A stretch of DNA of 64,000 bases from positions 62,001 to 126,000 of the forward strand of contig JAVLUG010000010.1 in NCBI GenBank assembly GCA_031629035.1, read 5' to 3'. Both the position numbers and the translations under genes were made by a program. The notes beneath the pieces were generated by a model that saw only the letters and a list, made by a program, of their open reading frames with translations, did not search any database and was not told the DNA's origin. Source of the stretch: MVYY01 sp012517575. Lineage in GTDB: Bacteria > Bacteroidota > Bacteroidia > Bacteroidales > Paludibacteraceae. Every line of letters starts with the position of its first letter. The first letter of the stretch is position 1. Below, piece after piece: positions 24,556-34,345 of the stretch.

Positions 24556-27435
24556 TTAATGTGCTTCGAGCCAATTGTTCCCCACGCCGCAATCTACAAT
24601 TAACGGAACATTAAGAGGAAAAGCATGTTCCATTTCGTATACAACAAGTTTTCGCACTGTTTCCAATTCATTTACAGGAACGGTAAAGTTCAATTCGTCG
24701 TGTACCTGCAAAATCATTTTTGCCAGCAAATTCTCCTGTTCCAGTTTTCGCTGAATGTTCACCATTGCAATTTTTATAATGTCTGCTGCCGAGCCCTGAA
24801 TAGGTGCGTTTACCGCATTTCGTTCGGCAAAACCTCTCACCACGCTGTTCTGAGAATTGATATCGGGCAAGAAGCGTTTTCTTCCGAGTAGCGTTTCCAC
24901 ATAACCGTTTTCTTTGGCTTTTTTGATGGCATTTTCGATATACGTTTTAACCTGCGGATAGGTAAGAAAATATTCATCAATCAGGTTTTTGGCTTCTGTG
25001 CGTGAAATGCCCAGCCGTTCTGCCAGACCAAAAGCAGAAATCCCGTAAATAATTCCGAAATTGGCCGTTTTGGCATGCCTACGCATTTCAGAAGTAACTT
25101 TTTCCAACGGTATCTTGTAAATTTTGGCTGCAGTAGCAGCATGTATATCCAAACCACTTTTGAAAGCGTCTATCATATTTTCGTCGTTGCTCAAATGAGC
25201 CATCACACGAAGTTCAATCTGTGAATAGTCGGCACTGAGAAACAGGCTGTTTTCTTCCGGAATAAAAGCTTTTCGTATTTCTTTCCCCAATTCATCGCGA
25301 ATGGGAATATTCTGCAAATTGGGATTGCTCGAACTCAATCGACCGGTAGCGGTAGTGGTTTGGTTGTAAGAAGTGTGAATTTTCCCCGTTTTGGGATTAA
25401 TCAACTGAGGTAGCGCATCAATGTAGGTGCTCAACAATTTCTTCAATCCTCTGTATTCTAATATCTTATCTACAATTGGATGTTTGTGTCGAAGTTTTTC
25501 CAATACATCTTCCGAAGTAGAATACTGGCCGGTCTTGGTTTTTTTGGCTTTGTCATCCAAATGCAGCCGGTCAAACAACACTTCTCCGACCTGCAAAGGA
25601 GAATTGATATTGAATTCAGTGCCGGCCAACTTAAAAATTTCCTTTTCGATTTGCATCATGTTTTCCGTAAGAATTTCGGAACTCTGACGCAAAGCTTCAC
25701 TGTCGATGCGTACTCCTGTTTTTTCCATTACCACCAAAACCTTCATAAGCGGCATTTCAATTTCATAAAACAGTTTCTCGAGTTCATTGAATGTCAATTC
25801 CTTTTCCAACATCTGTTTCAGACGAAACGTAACATCTGCATCTTCAGCAGCATATTCCATGAGTTTGGAAATTTCCACGTTTCTGATATCCAACTGGTTT
25901 TTCCCTTTTGTTCCTACTAAATCTTCATAATGAATGGTGTGGTAGTGGAGATAAATTTCGGCCAGATAATCCATGCCATGCCTCAACTCAGGTTGCAACA
26001 GATAATGAGCAATCATGGTATCGAAAAGTTTTCCCTTTACGTCAATGCCATAGTTGGAGAGCATCAGCAGATCAAACTTCATGTTGTGACCAATTTTTTC
26101 GATTTGTTCGCTCAGAAAAAACGCCTTGAATTCGTTCAGAATTTTTGTTGCTTCTTCTCTGTTGTCCGGTAAAGTTACAAAATAAGCTTCTCCTTCGCTG
26201 AAACAGAACGAAAGACCAACCAAATCGGCAGAAAAAACGTCAAGTCCGGTAGTTTCGGTATCAAAACAAACCGATTTTTGAAGAAAAAGTTGGGAAACAA
26301 GATAGGAACGCTTCACTTTATCGTCGATCAGTTGATAACGATGGGGAATATTTTGCAGGGTAAGAAATCCATTAGGAGAAACCGGCAATGTTTCCTCACC
26401 CATTTCTTTAGATGTTGATGTTGATGTTGATGTTGATTTTTCCTTTTCCGCATCGGTTTTTGGAAGCCGGCTGCTCTCTCCGAAAAGATTCATTTGCTCG
26501 GCTTTGGAAGATTTTTTATTTGCAGCAGAAGTTTCGGGTAGTGGATAATCCGGAGGAAAAGAAGAGAACGTATTGCCATATTTGTTGTTCAATAAGTTAC
26601 GAAATTCCAGCTCCTGAAACAGGGCACGCAATTTTTCACTGTCAGCAGATTCAACTTTTAACGCCTCTTCATCCAAAGAAACTGGCACATCGGTTTTAAT
26701 GGTAGCCAAAAATCGGGAAAAATTAATCAAATCCTTGTTTTCTTCAATTTTTGTTCTAAGCGAACCTTTCAATTTATCGGTATTTTGCAGTAAATTGTCA
26801 ATGCTGCCAAATTCCTGAAGTAATTTCACGGCCGTTTTCTCCCCTATGCCAGGGCAACCGGGAATATTGTCCGAACTATCGCCCATCAATCCCAATAAAT
26901 CAATCACTTGCTGCTGGCTTTCGAGTTGGTATTTTTGCTTAATCTGTTCAGGCCCAAGTATTTCAAAGCCACCATTATGATGGGGTCGAAACATAAAAAC
27001 ATGATCGGAAACCAATTGTCCCAAATCCTTGTCGGAAGTCAGCAAATAAACTTCAAATCCTTGTTTTTCAGCTTGTTTGGCAAGCGTTCCGATCACATCG
27101 TCGGCTTCGTAACCGGGAACTTCTATGGCTGGAATATTGTAAGCAGCCACCAACTCCTTTATAATGGGTAGTGCTTTGCGTATATCTTCAGGCGTTTTTT
27201 CACGCTGCGCCTTGTACTGTTCAAAAGCTTCGTGTCGGAAAGTTTTTCCTTCAGGATCGAACACTACGGCCAGATGAGTAGGCTTTTCGTTTCTCAAAAC
27301 TTCTTCCAGTGTATTTACAAAACCGAAAATAGCGGAAGTATTCAGTCCTTTTGAATTAATGCGCGGGCTACGGATAAAAGCATAATAGGAACGATAAATA
27401 AGCCCGTGAGCATCAATTAAAAAAAGTTTTTTCAT
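24556..27435 (-). CDS. polA: DNA polymerase I
   Basis: Pol I removes RNA primers and fills gaps. The 959-residue protein has all three domains: 5'-3' exonuclease (about 1-290, starting FLIDAHGLIYRSYYAF), proofreading 3'-5' exonuclease with intact motifs (FDTETTGL, IGHNMKFD, YAAEDADV), and polymerase with motif A DYSQIELRV, motif B RRHAKTANFGIIYG and motif C QVHDEL. An upstream in-frame TTG would add 14 residues; ATG 27435 is preferred. The linker between the exonuclease domains contains a threonine-serine repeat encoded by a hexanucleotide repeat. Confidence 0.96.
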   Translation of the reverse strand: MKKLFLIDAHGLIYRSYYAFIRSPRINSKGLNTSAIFGFVNTLEEVLRNEKPTHLAVVFDPEGKTFRHEAFEQYKAQREKTPEDIRKALPIIKELVAAYNIPAIEVPGYEADDVIGTLAKQAEKQGFEVYLLTSDKDLGQLVSDHVFMFRPHHNGGFEILGPEQIKQKYQLESQQQVIDLLGLMGDSSDNIPGCPGIGEKTAVKLLQEFGSIDNLLQNTDKLKGSLRTKIEENKDLINFSRFLATIKTDVPVSLDEEALKVESADSEKLRALFQELEFRNLLNNKYGNTFSSFPPDYPLPETSAANKKSSKAEQMNLFGESSRLPKTDAEKEKSTSTSTSTSKEMGEETLPVSPNGFLTLQNIPHRYQLIDDKVKRSYLVSQLFLQKSVCFDTETTGLDVFSADLVGLSFCFSEGEAYFVTLPDNREEATKILNEFKAFFLSEQIEKIGHNMKFDLLMLSNYGIDVKGKLFDTMIAHYLLQPELRHGMDYLAEIYLHYHTIHYEDLVGTKGKNQLDIRNVEISKLMEYAAEDADVTFRLKQMLEKELTFNELEKLFYEIEMPLMKVLVVMEKTGVRIDSEALRQSSEILTENMMQIEKEIFKLAGTEFNINSPLQVGEVLFDRLHLDDKAKKTKTGQYSTSEDVLEKLRHKHPIVDKILEYRGLKKLLSTYIDALPQLINPKTGKIHTSYNQTTTATGRLSSSNPNLQNIPIRDELGKEIRKAFIPEENSLFLSADYSQIELRVMAHLSNDENMIDAFKSGLDIHAATAAKIYKIPLEKVTSEMRRHAKTANFGIIYGISAFGLAERLGISRTEAKNLIDEYFLTYPQVKTYIENAIKKAKENGYVETLLGRKRFLPDINSQNSVVRGFAERNAVNAPIQGSAADIIKIAMVNIQRKLEQENLLAKMILQVHDELNFTVPVNELETVRKLVVYEMEHAFPLNVPLIVDCGVGNNWLEAH
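26411..26437 (-). repeat. Hexanucleotide repeat in polA linker
   Basis: Four and a half copies of GATGTT (plus strand) encode a Thr-Ser dipeptide repeat at about residues 333-341 of Pol I, in the linker between the 5'-3' and 3'-5' exonuclease domains. Because the unit is 6 bp, copy-number change keeps the frame. Confidence 0.85.
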
Positions 27436-27655
27436 AAGTTCATGAATTTTATGCCCAAAAAGCAGGTTGTTTGCCAAATAAATAAAAAATGGAGCATTTT
27501 TTTCTGCAATATCAACGACGTAAAATTAAAAAAATGCAAAGAAGAAAAATTTTCCAAACAAATGGCGGAAAAAATCGTTTTTATTTTGAGTGTAAAAGTA
27601 ATTAAAAAAAAGGCATAATTGGATGGCTTATGACCCACAAACGTTTAAATTTGAT

Positions 27656-27663
27656 TACTTTTG
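27656..27663 (+). promoter_or_regulatory. -7 box of the polyprenyl synthase gene
   Basis: TACTTTTG matches TAnnTTTG and lies 28 bp before ATG 27691. It covers the TTG at 27661, so that codon cannot be the translation start. Confidence 0.45.
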
Positions 27664-27690
27664 CAGAATATTTCATTTACTCCTGTTCTT

Positions 27691-28665
27691 ATGAACCTGA
27701 TAGAAAAGATTAGAAAGCCGATAGAGAAAGAAATTGAGCAGTATGAAAATTCGATGACAGAGGAATTGAAAACCGAAAATCCACTGTTAAAGAATATCAG
27801 CAATTATCTCCAGTTTGGCAAAGGCAAGCAGCTCCGACCTATTTTGGTACTATTGTCAGCCAAGTTATGTGGCGAAGTTAGCGAAAGTACCGTTTACGGA
27901 GCAATTTCACTGGAATTAATTCATACAGCCAGCTTAATTCACGACGATGTCGTGGACAATACTTTTCAGCGGAGAGGACTACCGTCCATCAATGCTCAGT
28001 GGAACAATAAAGTAGCAATACTTGCCGGCGACCATATTCTTTCCAAATCATTGAGTTGTGGTATAAAAAGCCAAAACACCAGAATTCTGGAAGCTATTGC
28101 CAATGTGGGTATGAATCTGACCGACGGAGAATTGCTGCAACTGGATAAAGTTCAGCATGCACAAATTACCGAAGACGATTATTTTGAAATCATTCACAAA
28201 AAAACTGCTCTGCTTTTTTCTTCTTGCGCTCTTATCGGAGGACTTTCGGTAAAAGCCGACAAAGACTCTTTGATGCATTTATTTCACTTTGGCGAATATG
28301 CAGGAATATGTTTTCAGATGAAAGACGACCTTTTCGACTATTCGGAAAACAACAAAATAGGCAAACCAACCCGAAACGACATAAAAGACGGTAAAATTAC
28401 CTTGCCACTCATCTACGCATTGAAAAACGCTGACGAAAGCCAAAAGCACGAAATTGAAAAGTGGATTGAAAACAAGGATTTTTCCGACTTTCATATTGAA
28501 GAAATTGTAAAATTTGTTCGAGAAAACGGCGGTTTGGAATATACTTTTCAAAAAATGGAAGAATATAAAAACAAAGCCATTGAAGAACTCAACAGCTTTG
28601 CTGATAATGAATTGAAACAATCCATGATTTTCTTTGCGGATTTTATGTCGAACCGCGATTTTTAA
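27691..28665 (+). CDS. Polyprenyl diphosphate synthase (trans-isoprenyl type)
   Basis: Adds isopentenyl units to an allylic diphosphate, probably to make the side chain of a quinone. The 324-residue protein has the first aspartate-rich motif in LIHDDVVDN and the second in FQMKDDLFDYS, plus GKGKQLRPILV near the N-terminus that binds diphosphate. Chain length cannot be assigned reliably; octaprenyl-like synthases are the closest general type. It is divergent from polA and ends 4 bp from the stop of deoC, which faces it. Confidence 0.92.
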   Translation: MNLIEKIRKPIEKEIEQYENSMTEELKTENPLLKNISNYLQFGKGKQLRPILVLLSAKLCGEVSESTVYGAISLELIHTASLIHDDVVDNTFQRRGLPSINAQWNNKVAILAGDHILSKSLSCGIKSQNTRILEAIANVGMNLTDGELLQLDKVQHAQITEDDYFEIIHKKTALLFSSCALIGGLSVKADKDSLMHLFHFGEYAGICFQMKDDLFDYSENNKIGKPTRNDIKDGKITLPLIYALKNADESQKHEIEKWIENKDFSDFHIEEIVKFVRENGGLEYTFQKMEEYKNKAIEELNSFADNELKQSMIFFADFMSNRDF

Positions 28666-28669
28666 AACA

Positions 28670-29557
28670 TTAGAAATATTTGATTTCCTTGCCTTCAATG
28701 GAACTGAGCAAGTGATTGGCCAATCTGCTGGCACCAAAACGGAACAACTGATTATTGAGCCATTCTTCGCCTAAAATGTGTTTTACCAGCGTATAATGTT
28801 TCACGGCTTCTTCAGTGGTAGAAATTCCACCTGCTGGTTTGTATCCAATTTTTTGACCTGTTTTTTCGTACCATTCCTTTATGGCATGGCAAATGATATA
28901 TGTAGCTTCGAGCGTAGCAGAAACCTGAATTTTACCGGTAGAAGTCTTTACAAAATCGGCTCCCGCCGACATGGCTAAAATGGCAGCTTTCTTAATATTC
29001 ACACTTGTTTTCAATGCACCGGTTTCAAGAATTACTTTTAAATGAGCATTGCGGCAGGCTGCCTTGATTTCTGACAATTCGTCGTAAACTTCGCTGTAAT
29101 TGCCTTCCAAAAATTTTCCAACTGAAATCACCACATCAACTTCTGATGCTCCTTCATTCACCACCATTGACGTTTCGGCAATTTTAACTTCAATAAAAGT
29201 CTGAGAAGAAGGAAAACCAGCTGCTACTGAAGCAATGCCGACATTTTCTTCTGTTAAATGAGATTTCACTGCCGGTATCAGTGCAGGATAAACACAAATG
29301 GCGGCCACATTGGATAAATGAGGAAAAGCACTTTTAAAATGATTGACTTTTTCAACCATCGAAACAATCTCTCCTTCGGTATCGGTACTATTGAGCGAAG
29401 TTAAATCTATAAGATTCAAACATTTGGCATAGACTTCTTTTGTTGCATTTTCTGCAAAATGTTTAGCAAGAATTTCGTCTATATCAATTTTTATGGCTTC
29501 GTCGTCAACCGATTCGCACTGATAGAGTTCTAACAACTCATTGTATCTGTCTGTCAT
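28670..29557 (-). CDS. deoC: Deoxyribose-phosphate aldolase
   Basis: DeoC splits 2-deoxyribose 5-phosphate to glyceraldehyde 3-phosphate and acetaldehyde in deoxynucleoside breakdown. The 295-residue class I aldolase has the Schiff-base lysine in DFVKTSTGK (Lys204) and the second catalytic lysine in GYKPAGGI (about 248). It is somewhat longer than the short 220-residue type, as in E. coli-like enzymes. It ends the psd-mazG-deoC run; the 22-bp gap before it suggests co-transcription with the nucleotide hydrolase. Confidence 0.95.
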   Translation of the reverse strand: MTDRYNELLELYQCESVDDEAIKIDIDEILAKHFAENATKEVYAKCLNLIDLTSLNSTDTEGEIVSMVEKVNHFKSAFPHLSNVAAICVYPALIPAVKSHLTEENVGIASVAAGFPSSQTFIEVKIAETSMVVNEGASEVDVVISVGKFLEGNYSEVYDELSEIKAACRNAHLKVILETGALKTSVNIKKAAILAMSAGADFVKTSTGKIQVSATLEATYIICHAIKEWYEKTGQKIGYKPAGGISTTEEAVKHYTLVKHILGEEWLNNQLFRFGASRLANHLLSSIEGKEIKYF

Positions 29558-29579
29558 AATGTTAGGAATTTAAAAAATT

Positions 29580-29906
29580 TTAATGTAGCTTTTTGTTTTG
29601 AATGTGGCGTTGTGCATCGCGGAGGGTTTTCTTTTCGATATTTTTGCTGAAAGCTTCCGTCAAATCAACGCCGGTTTGATTGGCCAAGCACAGCAGAACC
29701 CAAAGAACATCAGCCATTTCGTCGGCCAAATCAGACTTTTCTTCTTTTTCCTTGTATGACTGTTCGCCATAAGTTCGCACTATAACTCGCGCCAATTCAC
29801 CTACTTCTTCAGTAAGTATTGCCATATTGGTCAACTCACCAAAATATCGAACGCCATAGGTTTTAATCCAATTATCAACAATTTGTTGAGCTTCTTGCAG
29901 TGTCAT
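29580..29906 (-). CDS. MazG-like nucleotide pyrophosphohydrolase
   Basis: A 108-residue all-helical NTP pyrophosphohydrolase. The metal-binding signature is present as EEVGELARVI and DEMADVLWVLLCLAN. Members hydrolyse nucleoside triphosphates to monophosphates, which can clear abnormal dNTPs. The start is ATG 29906; a TTG three codons upstream is unlikely. It lies 12 bp after psd and 22 bp before deoC. Confidence 0.9.
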   Translation of the reverse strand: MTLQEAQQIVDNWIKTYGVRYFGELTNMAILTEEVGELARVIVRTYGEQSYKEKEEKSDLADEMADVLWVLLCLANQTGVDLTEAFSKNIEKKTLRDAQRHIQNKKLH

Positions 29907-29918
29907 GATAAACAAAGT

Positions 29919-30590
29919 TTATTCATTAAGCCGGGCAATAATGGTTTCGTTGCCAGTCGTTTTCTCTCCTACCTGAACAAAAATTTCGCTATCCAATGGC
30001 AGAAACAAATCTACCCGCGAGCCGAACTTGATAAATCCCAAATGTTCATTTACATGGCATTCTTTCCCCGGATGAGCATAGGTTACAATACGCTGTGCCA
30101 AAGCACCGGCAATTTGTCTGACCAAAATTTGCGTTTTTCCGGGAGTTTCTATCACCACGGTAGAACGTTCATTTTCTCTGCTCGACTTGGGTAAATAAGC
30201 TGCCAAATGTCGCCCATTGTGATGCTCGGTTTTTACAATTGTCCCCGAAACGGGATACCAGTTGGCATGGACATTGAATATCGACATGAATATCGAAACC
30301 TGAATACGTTCGTCGCCAAAATACTCGGGTTCCAAAGTTTTCTCAACCACTACAACCGTACCATCGGCGGGTGCAATAACAAAACTTGGGTCATCAATTT
30401 CCACAATTCTTTTGGGATTGCGGAAGAAAAAAATGAAAAAACAGAGAATAAAAGCTGAAAGTACAGTATTAATTGCCATTGCTGGTGCAGGAAATTCTAT
30501 GTAAATTATCAAATTGACGGCGAACAGCAACAATAGCAAACCAGTCAAAACAAGCCATCCTTCTCTATGTATTCTGATACGTTTTTTCAT
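29919..30590 (-). CDS. psd: Phosphatidylserine decarboxylase (short form)
   Basis: Psd makes phosphatidylethanolamine from phosphatidylserine at the inner membrane. The 223-residue protein has two N-terminal hydrophobic helices (about 12-32 and 40-56), then the catalytic domain, and the self-cleavage site GS at 190-191 in KFGSRVD, where the serine becomes the pyruvoyl group. It belongs to the short PSD family. The open frame extends 25 codons upstream, but ATG 30590 gives the normal N-terminus (MKKRIRIHREGW). No pssA gene is adjacent. Confidence 0.93.
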   Translation of the reverse strand: MKKRIRIHREGWLVLTGLLLLLFAVNLIIYIEFPAPAMAINTVLSAFILCFFIFFFRNPKRIVEIDDPSFVIAPADGTVVVVEKTLEPEYFGDERIQVSIFMSIFNVHANWYPVSGTIVKTEHHNGRHLAAYLPKSSRENERSTVVIETPGKTQILVRQIAGALAQRIVTYAHPGKECHVNEHLGFIKFGSRVDLFLPLDSEIFVQVGEKTTGNETIIARLNE

Positions 30591-30727
30591 TTGTATAAAA
30601 AAATTAAGTTTCTCTGCCTGATTCCAAATAATGCGACAACGAAAATTTTTTTTTATTTTCTGCAATGTTTTTCAACTGTCTGAAAATAACCTTGTCGAAA
30701 TAGCAAGAATCAAAGAAAATCAATTCG

Positions 30728-30759
30728 CAAATTTACTTAAAATACTTTGTTGATACAAG
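30728..30759 (-). promoter_or_regulatory. Candidate promoter of psd-mazG-deoC
   Basis: Minus strand: CTTG (30756-30759) and TAAATTTG (30728-30735) with a 20-nt spacer; the -7 box is a full match and the -33 differs from TTTG by one base. The leader would be about 130 nt. Confidence 0.45.
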
Positions 30760-30772
30760 GTACGGGCAAAAC

Positions 30773-30804
30773 TTTAGATAATATGCCGAAAATGATTAAA
30801 TTTG
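30773..30804 (+). promoter_or_regulatory. Candidate promoter of purB
   Basis: TTTA (30773-30776) and TAAATTTG (30797-30804) are 20 nt apart; the -7 box is a full match. It is divergent from the psd promoter in the same gap. The leader would be about 65 nt. Confidence 0.45.
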
Positions 30805-30876
30805 CACTAATTTTTCAGAAAAGAATTGTTTGTGTGTTCCAAAAAAATTGGTCATTTTCATTAAAAATTTCTTTAT

Positions 30877-32220
30877 ATGAATCTCTCGCCACTTACCGCC
30901 ATATCGCCTGTTGATGGGCGCTACCGTTCAAAAACGGAAAAATATGCCGAATATTTTTCGGAATTTGCTTTGATTCGTTTCCGCGTGCAAGTTGAAATTG
31001 AATATTTTATTGCATTGTGTGAAATTCCATTGAAAGAACTTCAATCCGTTCCGACGGATTGTTTTGATAAATTGAGGGCAATTTATATTCATTTTCAAGA
31101 TTCGGATGCCGAAAAGATAAAGGAAATCGAGCAAACTACCAATCACGATGTGAAAGCAGTTGAATATTTTTTGAAACAGCAATTTGACCTGCTCGGTTTA
31201 AGCGATTACAAGGAGTTCATTCATTTCGGGTTGACATCTCAGGACATCAACAACACAGCAGTTCCGGTTTCAATAAAGAAAGCCATGGATGAAGTTTACT
31301 ACCCTGAAATGGAAAATTTATTACAAAAGTTACACGAATTGGCCGAAGAATGGAAAAATATTGCCATGCTGGCAAGAACTCACGGTCAGCCGGCTTCTCC
31401 CACCCGGTTGGGAAAAGAAATAATGGTTTTTGTTTATCGGCTCGAGAAACAGCTTTCACTGCTTCGTGCAGTTCCTATTTCCGGAAAATTCGGCGGCGCT
31501 ACAGGCAATTTCAATGCACATTCGGTAGCTTATCCTTCTGTGGAATGGAAAATATTTGCCGATAAATTTCTTTCCCAAAAACTCGGTATTCAGCGCGAAG
31601 AATGGACAACACAGATTTCTAATTATGATTATCTGGCGGCTCTGATGGATAGTTTGAAACGAATCGATACGATTTTGATCGACTTCTGTCGGGATGTATG
31701 GACTTATGTTTCCATGGAATATTTCAAGCAAAAAATTAAACCCGGAGAAGTAGGTTCTTCGGCCATGCCTCACAAAGTGAATCCTATCGATTTCGAAAAT
31801 GCCGAAGGAAATTTAGGCTTGGCCAATGCCCTACTCGATTTTTTGTCGGCAAAGCTCCCCATTTCACGTTTACAGAGAGATTTGACCGACAGCACGGTGA
31901 TTAGAAATATTGGAGTGCCTTTTTCTCACATAAGGATAGCAACGCAAAGTTTGATGAAAGGACTGAACAAGTTGGTTTTGAACGAACCGGCAATTCGACG
32001 CGATCTTGATAACAATTGGGCTGTTGTGGCCGAAGCAATTCAAACTATTCTTCGTCGTGAAGGTTATCCCGCTCCCTACGAAGCCCTAAAAGCCTTAACT
32101 CGTACCAATGAAGCCATTACGGAACAAACCATCCATAATTTTATCGATTCGTTGCAAGTTAGCGATGAAGTTAAAAACGAATTAAGAAAAATTTCTCCTT
32201 TTACATATACGGGGATCTGA
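30877..32220 (+). CDS. purB: Adenylosuccinate lyase
   Basis: PurB acts twice in purine synthesis, releasing fumarate from SAICAR and from adenylosuccinate. The 447-residue protein is of the E. coli type: it starts LSPLTAISPVDGRYR, has the TSQDINN segment and the fumarase-superfamily signature SSAMPHKVNPIDFENAEGN, whose flexible loop serine is catalytic. It is 37 bp upstream of an ABC exporter on the same strand. Confidence 0.96.
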   Translation: MNLSPLTAISPVDGRYRSKTEKYAEYFSEFALIRFRVQVEIEYFIALCEIPLKELQSVPTDCFDKLRAIYIHFQDSDAEKIKEIEQTTNHDVKAVEYFLKQQFDLLGLSDYKEFIHFGLTSQDINNTAVPVSIKKAMDEVYYPEMENLLQKLHELAEEWKNIAMLARTHGQPASPTRLGKEIMVFVYRLEKQLSLLRAVPISGKFGGATGNFNAHSVAYPSVEWKIFADKFLSQKLGIQREEWTTQISNYDYLAALMDSLKRIDTILIDFCRDVWTYVSMEYFKQKIKPGEVGSSAMPHKVNPIDFENAEGNLGLANALLDFLSAKLPISRLQRDLTDSTVIRNIGVPFSHIRIATQSLMKGLNKLVLNEPAIRRDLDNNWAVVAEAIQTILRREGYPAPYEALKALTRTNEAITEQTIHNFIDSLQVSDEVKNELRKISPFTYTGI

Positions 32221-32257
32221 TTATTGTATTGTTTTACAAATAGATACATCACATTCA

Positions 32258-34096
32258 ATGTTAAAATTTTTTGAACTGCTCAAACGTTTTATTCCTCCTT
32301 ACAAAAAATATGTTGTCCTCAATCTGTTGTTCAATTTGTTGTCGACAGTATTCAGCCTTTTTTCCTTTGCTGCCATTATCCCCGTTTTGCAGATTCTCTT
32401 TGGTTTGCAGCAATCAAATCTGGCTTATCAGCCATGGAATTGGGGCGATGGCTGGAACCAAATTTTTTCTGCACTGAAAAACAATATCTTTTATTTTCTG
32501 GAACAAATGATGACGACAGCAGGTCCTTCCATGACTCTACTTTATCTGGGTCTGTTTCTGATTGTCATGACATTTTTCAAAACCGGCACTTCCTACCTCT
32601 CGTCGTATTACATTATTCCAATACGTACCGGCGTATTGCGCGATTTGAGAAATCAACTTTACAAAAAAATTCTCAGTCTTCCCATCGGATTTTTTACCGA
32701 AGAGCGCAAAGGCGACATTATGTCGCGTATGACCAGCGATGTTACAGAAATTGAGGCTTCCATTATCAGTTCTTTAGAAATGATTTTCAAAAATCCCATC
32801 ATCATTCTGATATACTTGGCCGTAATGTTTGCCATGAGCTGGAAACTGACACTTTTTGTACTGATACTTTTACCTGTGAGTGGTTGGTTAATAGGAATAA
32901 TCGGTAAATCATTAAAACAGCGCTCCACATTGGGACAGCAGCAAACAGGCGAATTGCTATCACAAATTGAAGAAACTTTAAGCGGATTGAGAGTGATTAA
33001 AGCTTTCAATGCCGAAAAAAAACTCGAAAAAAGATTTGCCACTTTAAACGAAAAACTTCGTCGCACACTCAACCGCATCAACCGACGCTACATGCTGGCT
33101 CATCCCCTCAGTGAATTGCTGGGAACGATAGTTATCGCTGTTTTACTCTGGTTTGGAGGTGTACTCATTTTGGAAAACCACAGTTCAATCAACGCTGCCG
33201 AATTTATTTACTATCTGGTGATTTTTTACAGTATTATCAATCCGGCAAAAGATTTGTCGAAAGCAGGTTATAGCGTTCAAAAAGGGTTGGCTTCTCTTGA
33301 GCGTGTCGATAAAATTCTGAAAGCCGAAAATACACTTTCCGAACCAACTTTACCGAAGGAAATTACTTCTTTCAATGAACGAATTGATTTTAAAAACGTA
33401 AACTTCCGCTATCAGACCGATTGGGTGCTGCAAGACATCAATCTGACCATACCGAAAGGAAAAACCGTTGCGCTTGTCGGCCAATCCGGAGCAGGAAAAT
33501 CTACTTTGGTCGATCTGCTACCTCGTTTCTACGATGTTACGGAAGGAGAAATCCTGATAGACGGAATCAATATTAAAGAGCTGAATACAAAAGACATCCG
33601 TTCATTGATGGGAAATGTTAATCAGGAAGCTATTTTGTTTAACGATACTTTTTTCAATAACATTGCTTTTGGTGTTGAAAATGCTACATTGGAACAAGTG
33701 ATGGAAGCTGCCAAAATTGCCAACGCTCACGACTTCATTATGGCGACCGAAAATGGTTACGAGACCACCATTGGCGACCGAGGCAGCAAACTTTCGGGCG
33801 GGCAGCGACAACGCATAAGTATTGCTCGCGCTATTCTCAAAAATCCACCTATTCTGATTTTAGATGAAGCAACTTCAGCGCTCGATACCGAATCGGAAAA
33901 AATGGTGCAGGAAGCCATAGAAAAACTGATGATGAACCGCACAACACTGGTCATAGCACATCGTTTGTCCACCATCAAACGGGCAGATGAAATTTGTGTG
34001 ATGTCCGAAGGAAAAATTGTGGAACGGGGAAAACATGATGAATTGATTGCTTTAAACGGCTATTACAAAAGATTATACGATATGCAATCTTTCTAA
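32258..34096 (+). CDS. ABC exporter, fused permease and ATPase (MsbA-like)
   Basis: The 612-residue protein has a six-helix type 1 exporter domain (about 1-345) and an ATPase domain with Walker A GQSGAGKST, signature LSGGQRQRISIARAI, Walker B ILILDEATSALD and the H-loop IAHRLST. The layout matches half-transporters that move lipids or drugs outward, and MsbA-type lipid A flippases are the closest description. The substrate is not determined. The next gene is a PlsC-like acyltransferase, so a lipid role is plausible. Confidence 0.92.
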   Translation: MLKFFELLKRFIPPYKKYVVLNLLFNLLSTVFSLFSFAAIIPVLQILFGLQQSNLAYQPWNWGDGWNQIFSALKNNIFYFLEQMMTTAGPSMTLLYLGLFLIVMTFFKTGTSYLSSYYIIPIRTGVLRDLRNQLYKKILSLPIGFFTEERKGDIMSRMTSDVTEIEASIISSLEMIFKNPIIILIYLAVMFAMSWKLTLFVLILLPVSGWLIGIIGKSLKQRSTLGQQQTGELLSQIEETLSGLRVIKAFNAEKKLEKRFATLNEKLRRTLNRINRRYMLAHPLSELLGTIVIAVLLWFGGVLILENHSSINAAEFIYYLVIFYSIINPAKDLSKAGYSVQKGLASLERVDKILKAENTLSEPTLPKEITSFNERIDFKNVNFRYQTDWVLQDINLTIPKGKTVALVGQSGAGKSTLVDLLPRFYDVTEGEILIDGINIKELNTKDIRSLMGNVNQEAILFNDTFFNNIAFGVENATLEQVMEAAKIANAHDFIMATENGYETTIGDRGSKLSGGQRQRISIARAILKNPPILILDEATSALDTESEKMVQEAIEKLMMNRTTLVIAHRLSTIKRADEICVMSEGKIVERGKHDELIALNGYYKRLYDMQSF

Positions 34097-34345
34097 AAAA
34101 TTTTCAAATAGCCATTCAAAAAAATAAAAACTGAACGGAGTTGGATAATTTTTTCGAAGAAAAGGAACAATTTTTGCTGAAAAACTTAAATTTACTCTCA
34201 ATTGTTTAATCGGCAGTAATTATGAAGAATATTTTTTCAGTAATTAATTAACAGCCAATTAAATTCAGATGGATGTACAACATTAAAAATTTATTCGGAC
34301 ACATTTTGATACAAAAATTTAACAATCAATATATAAGAATGCACG

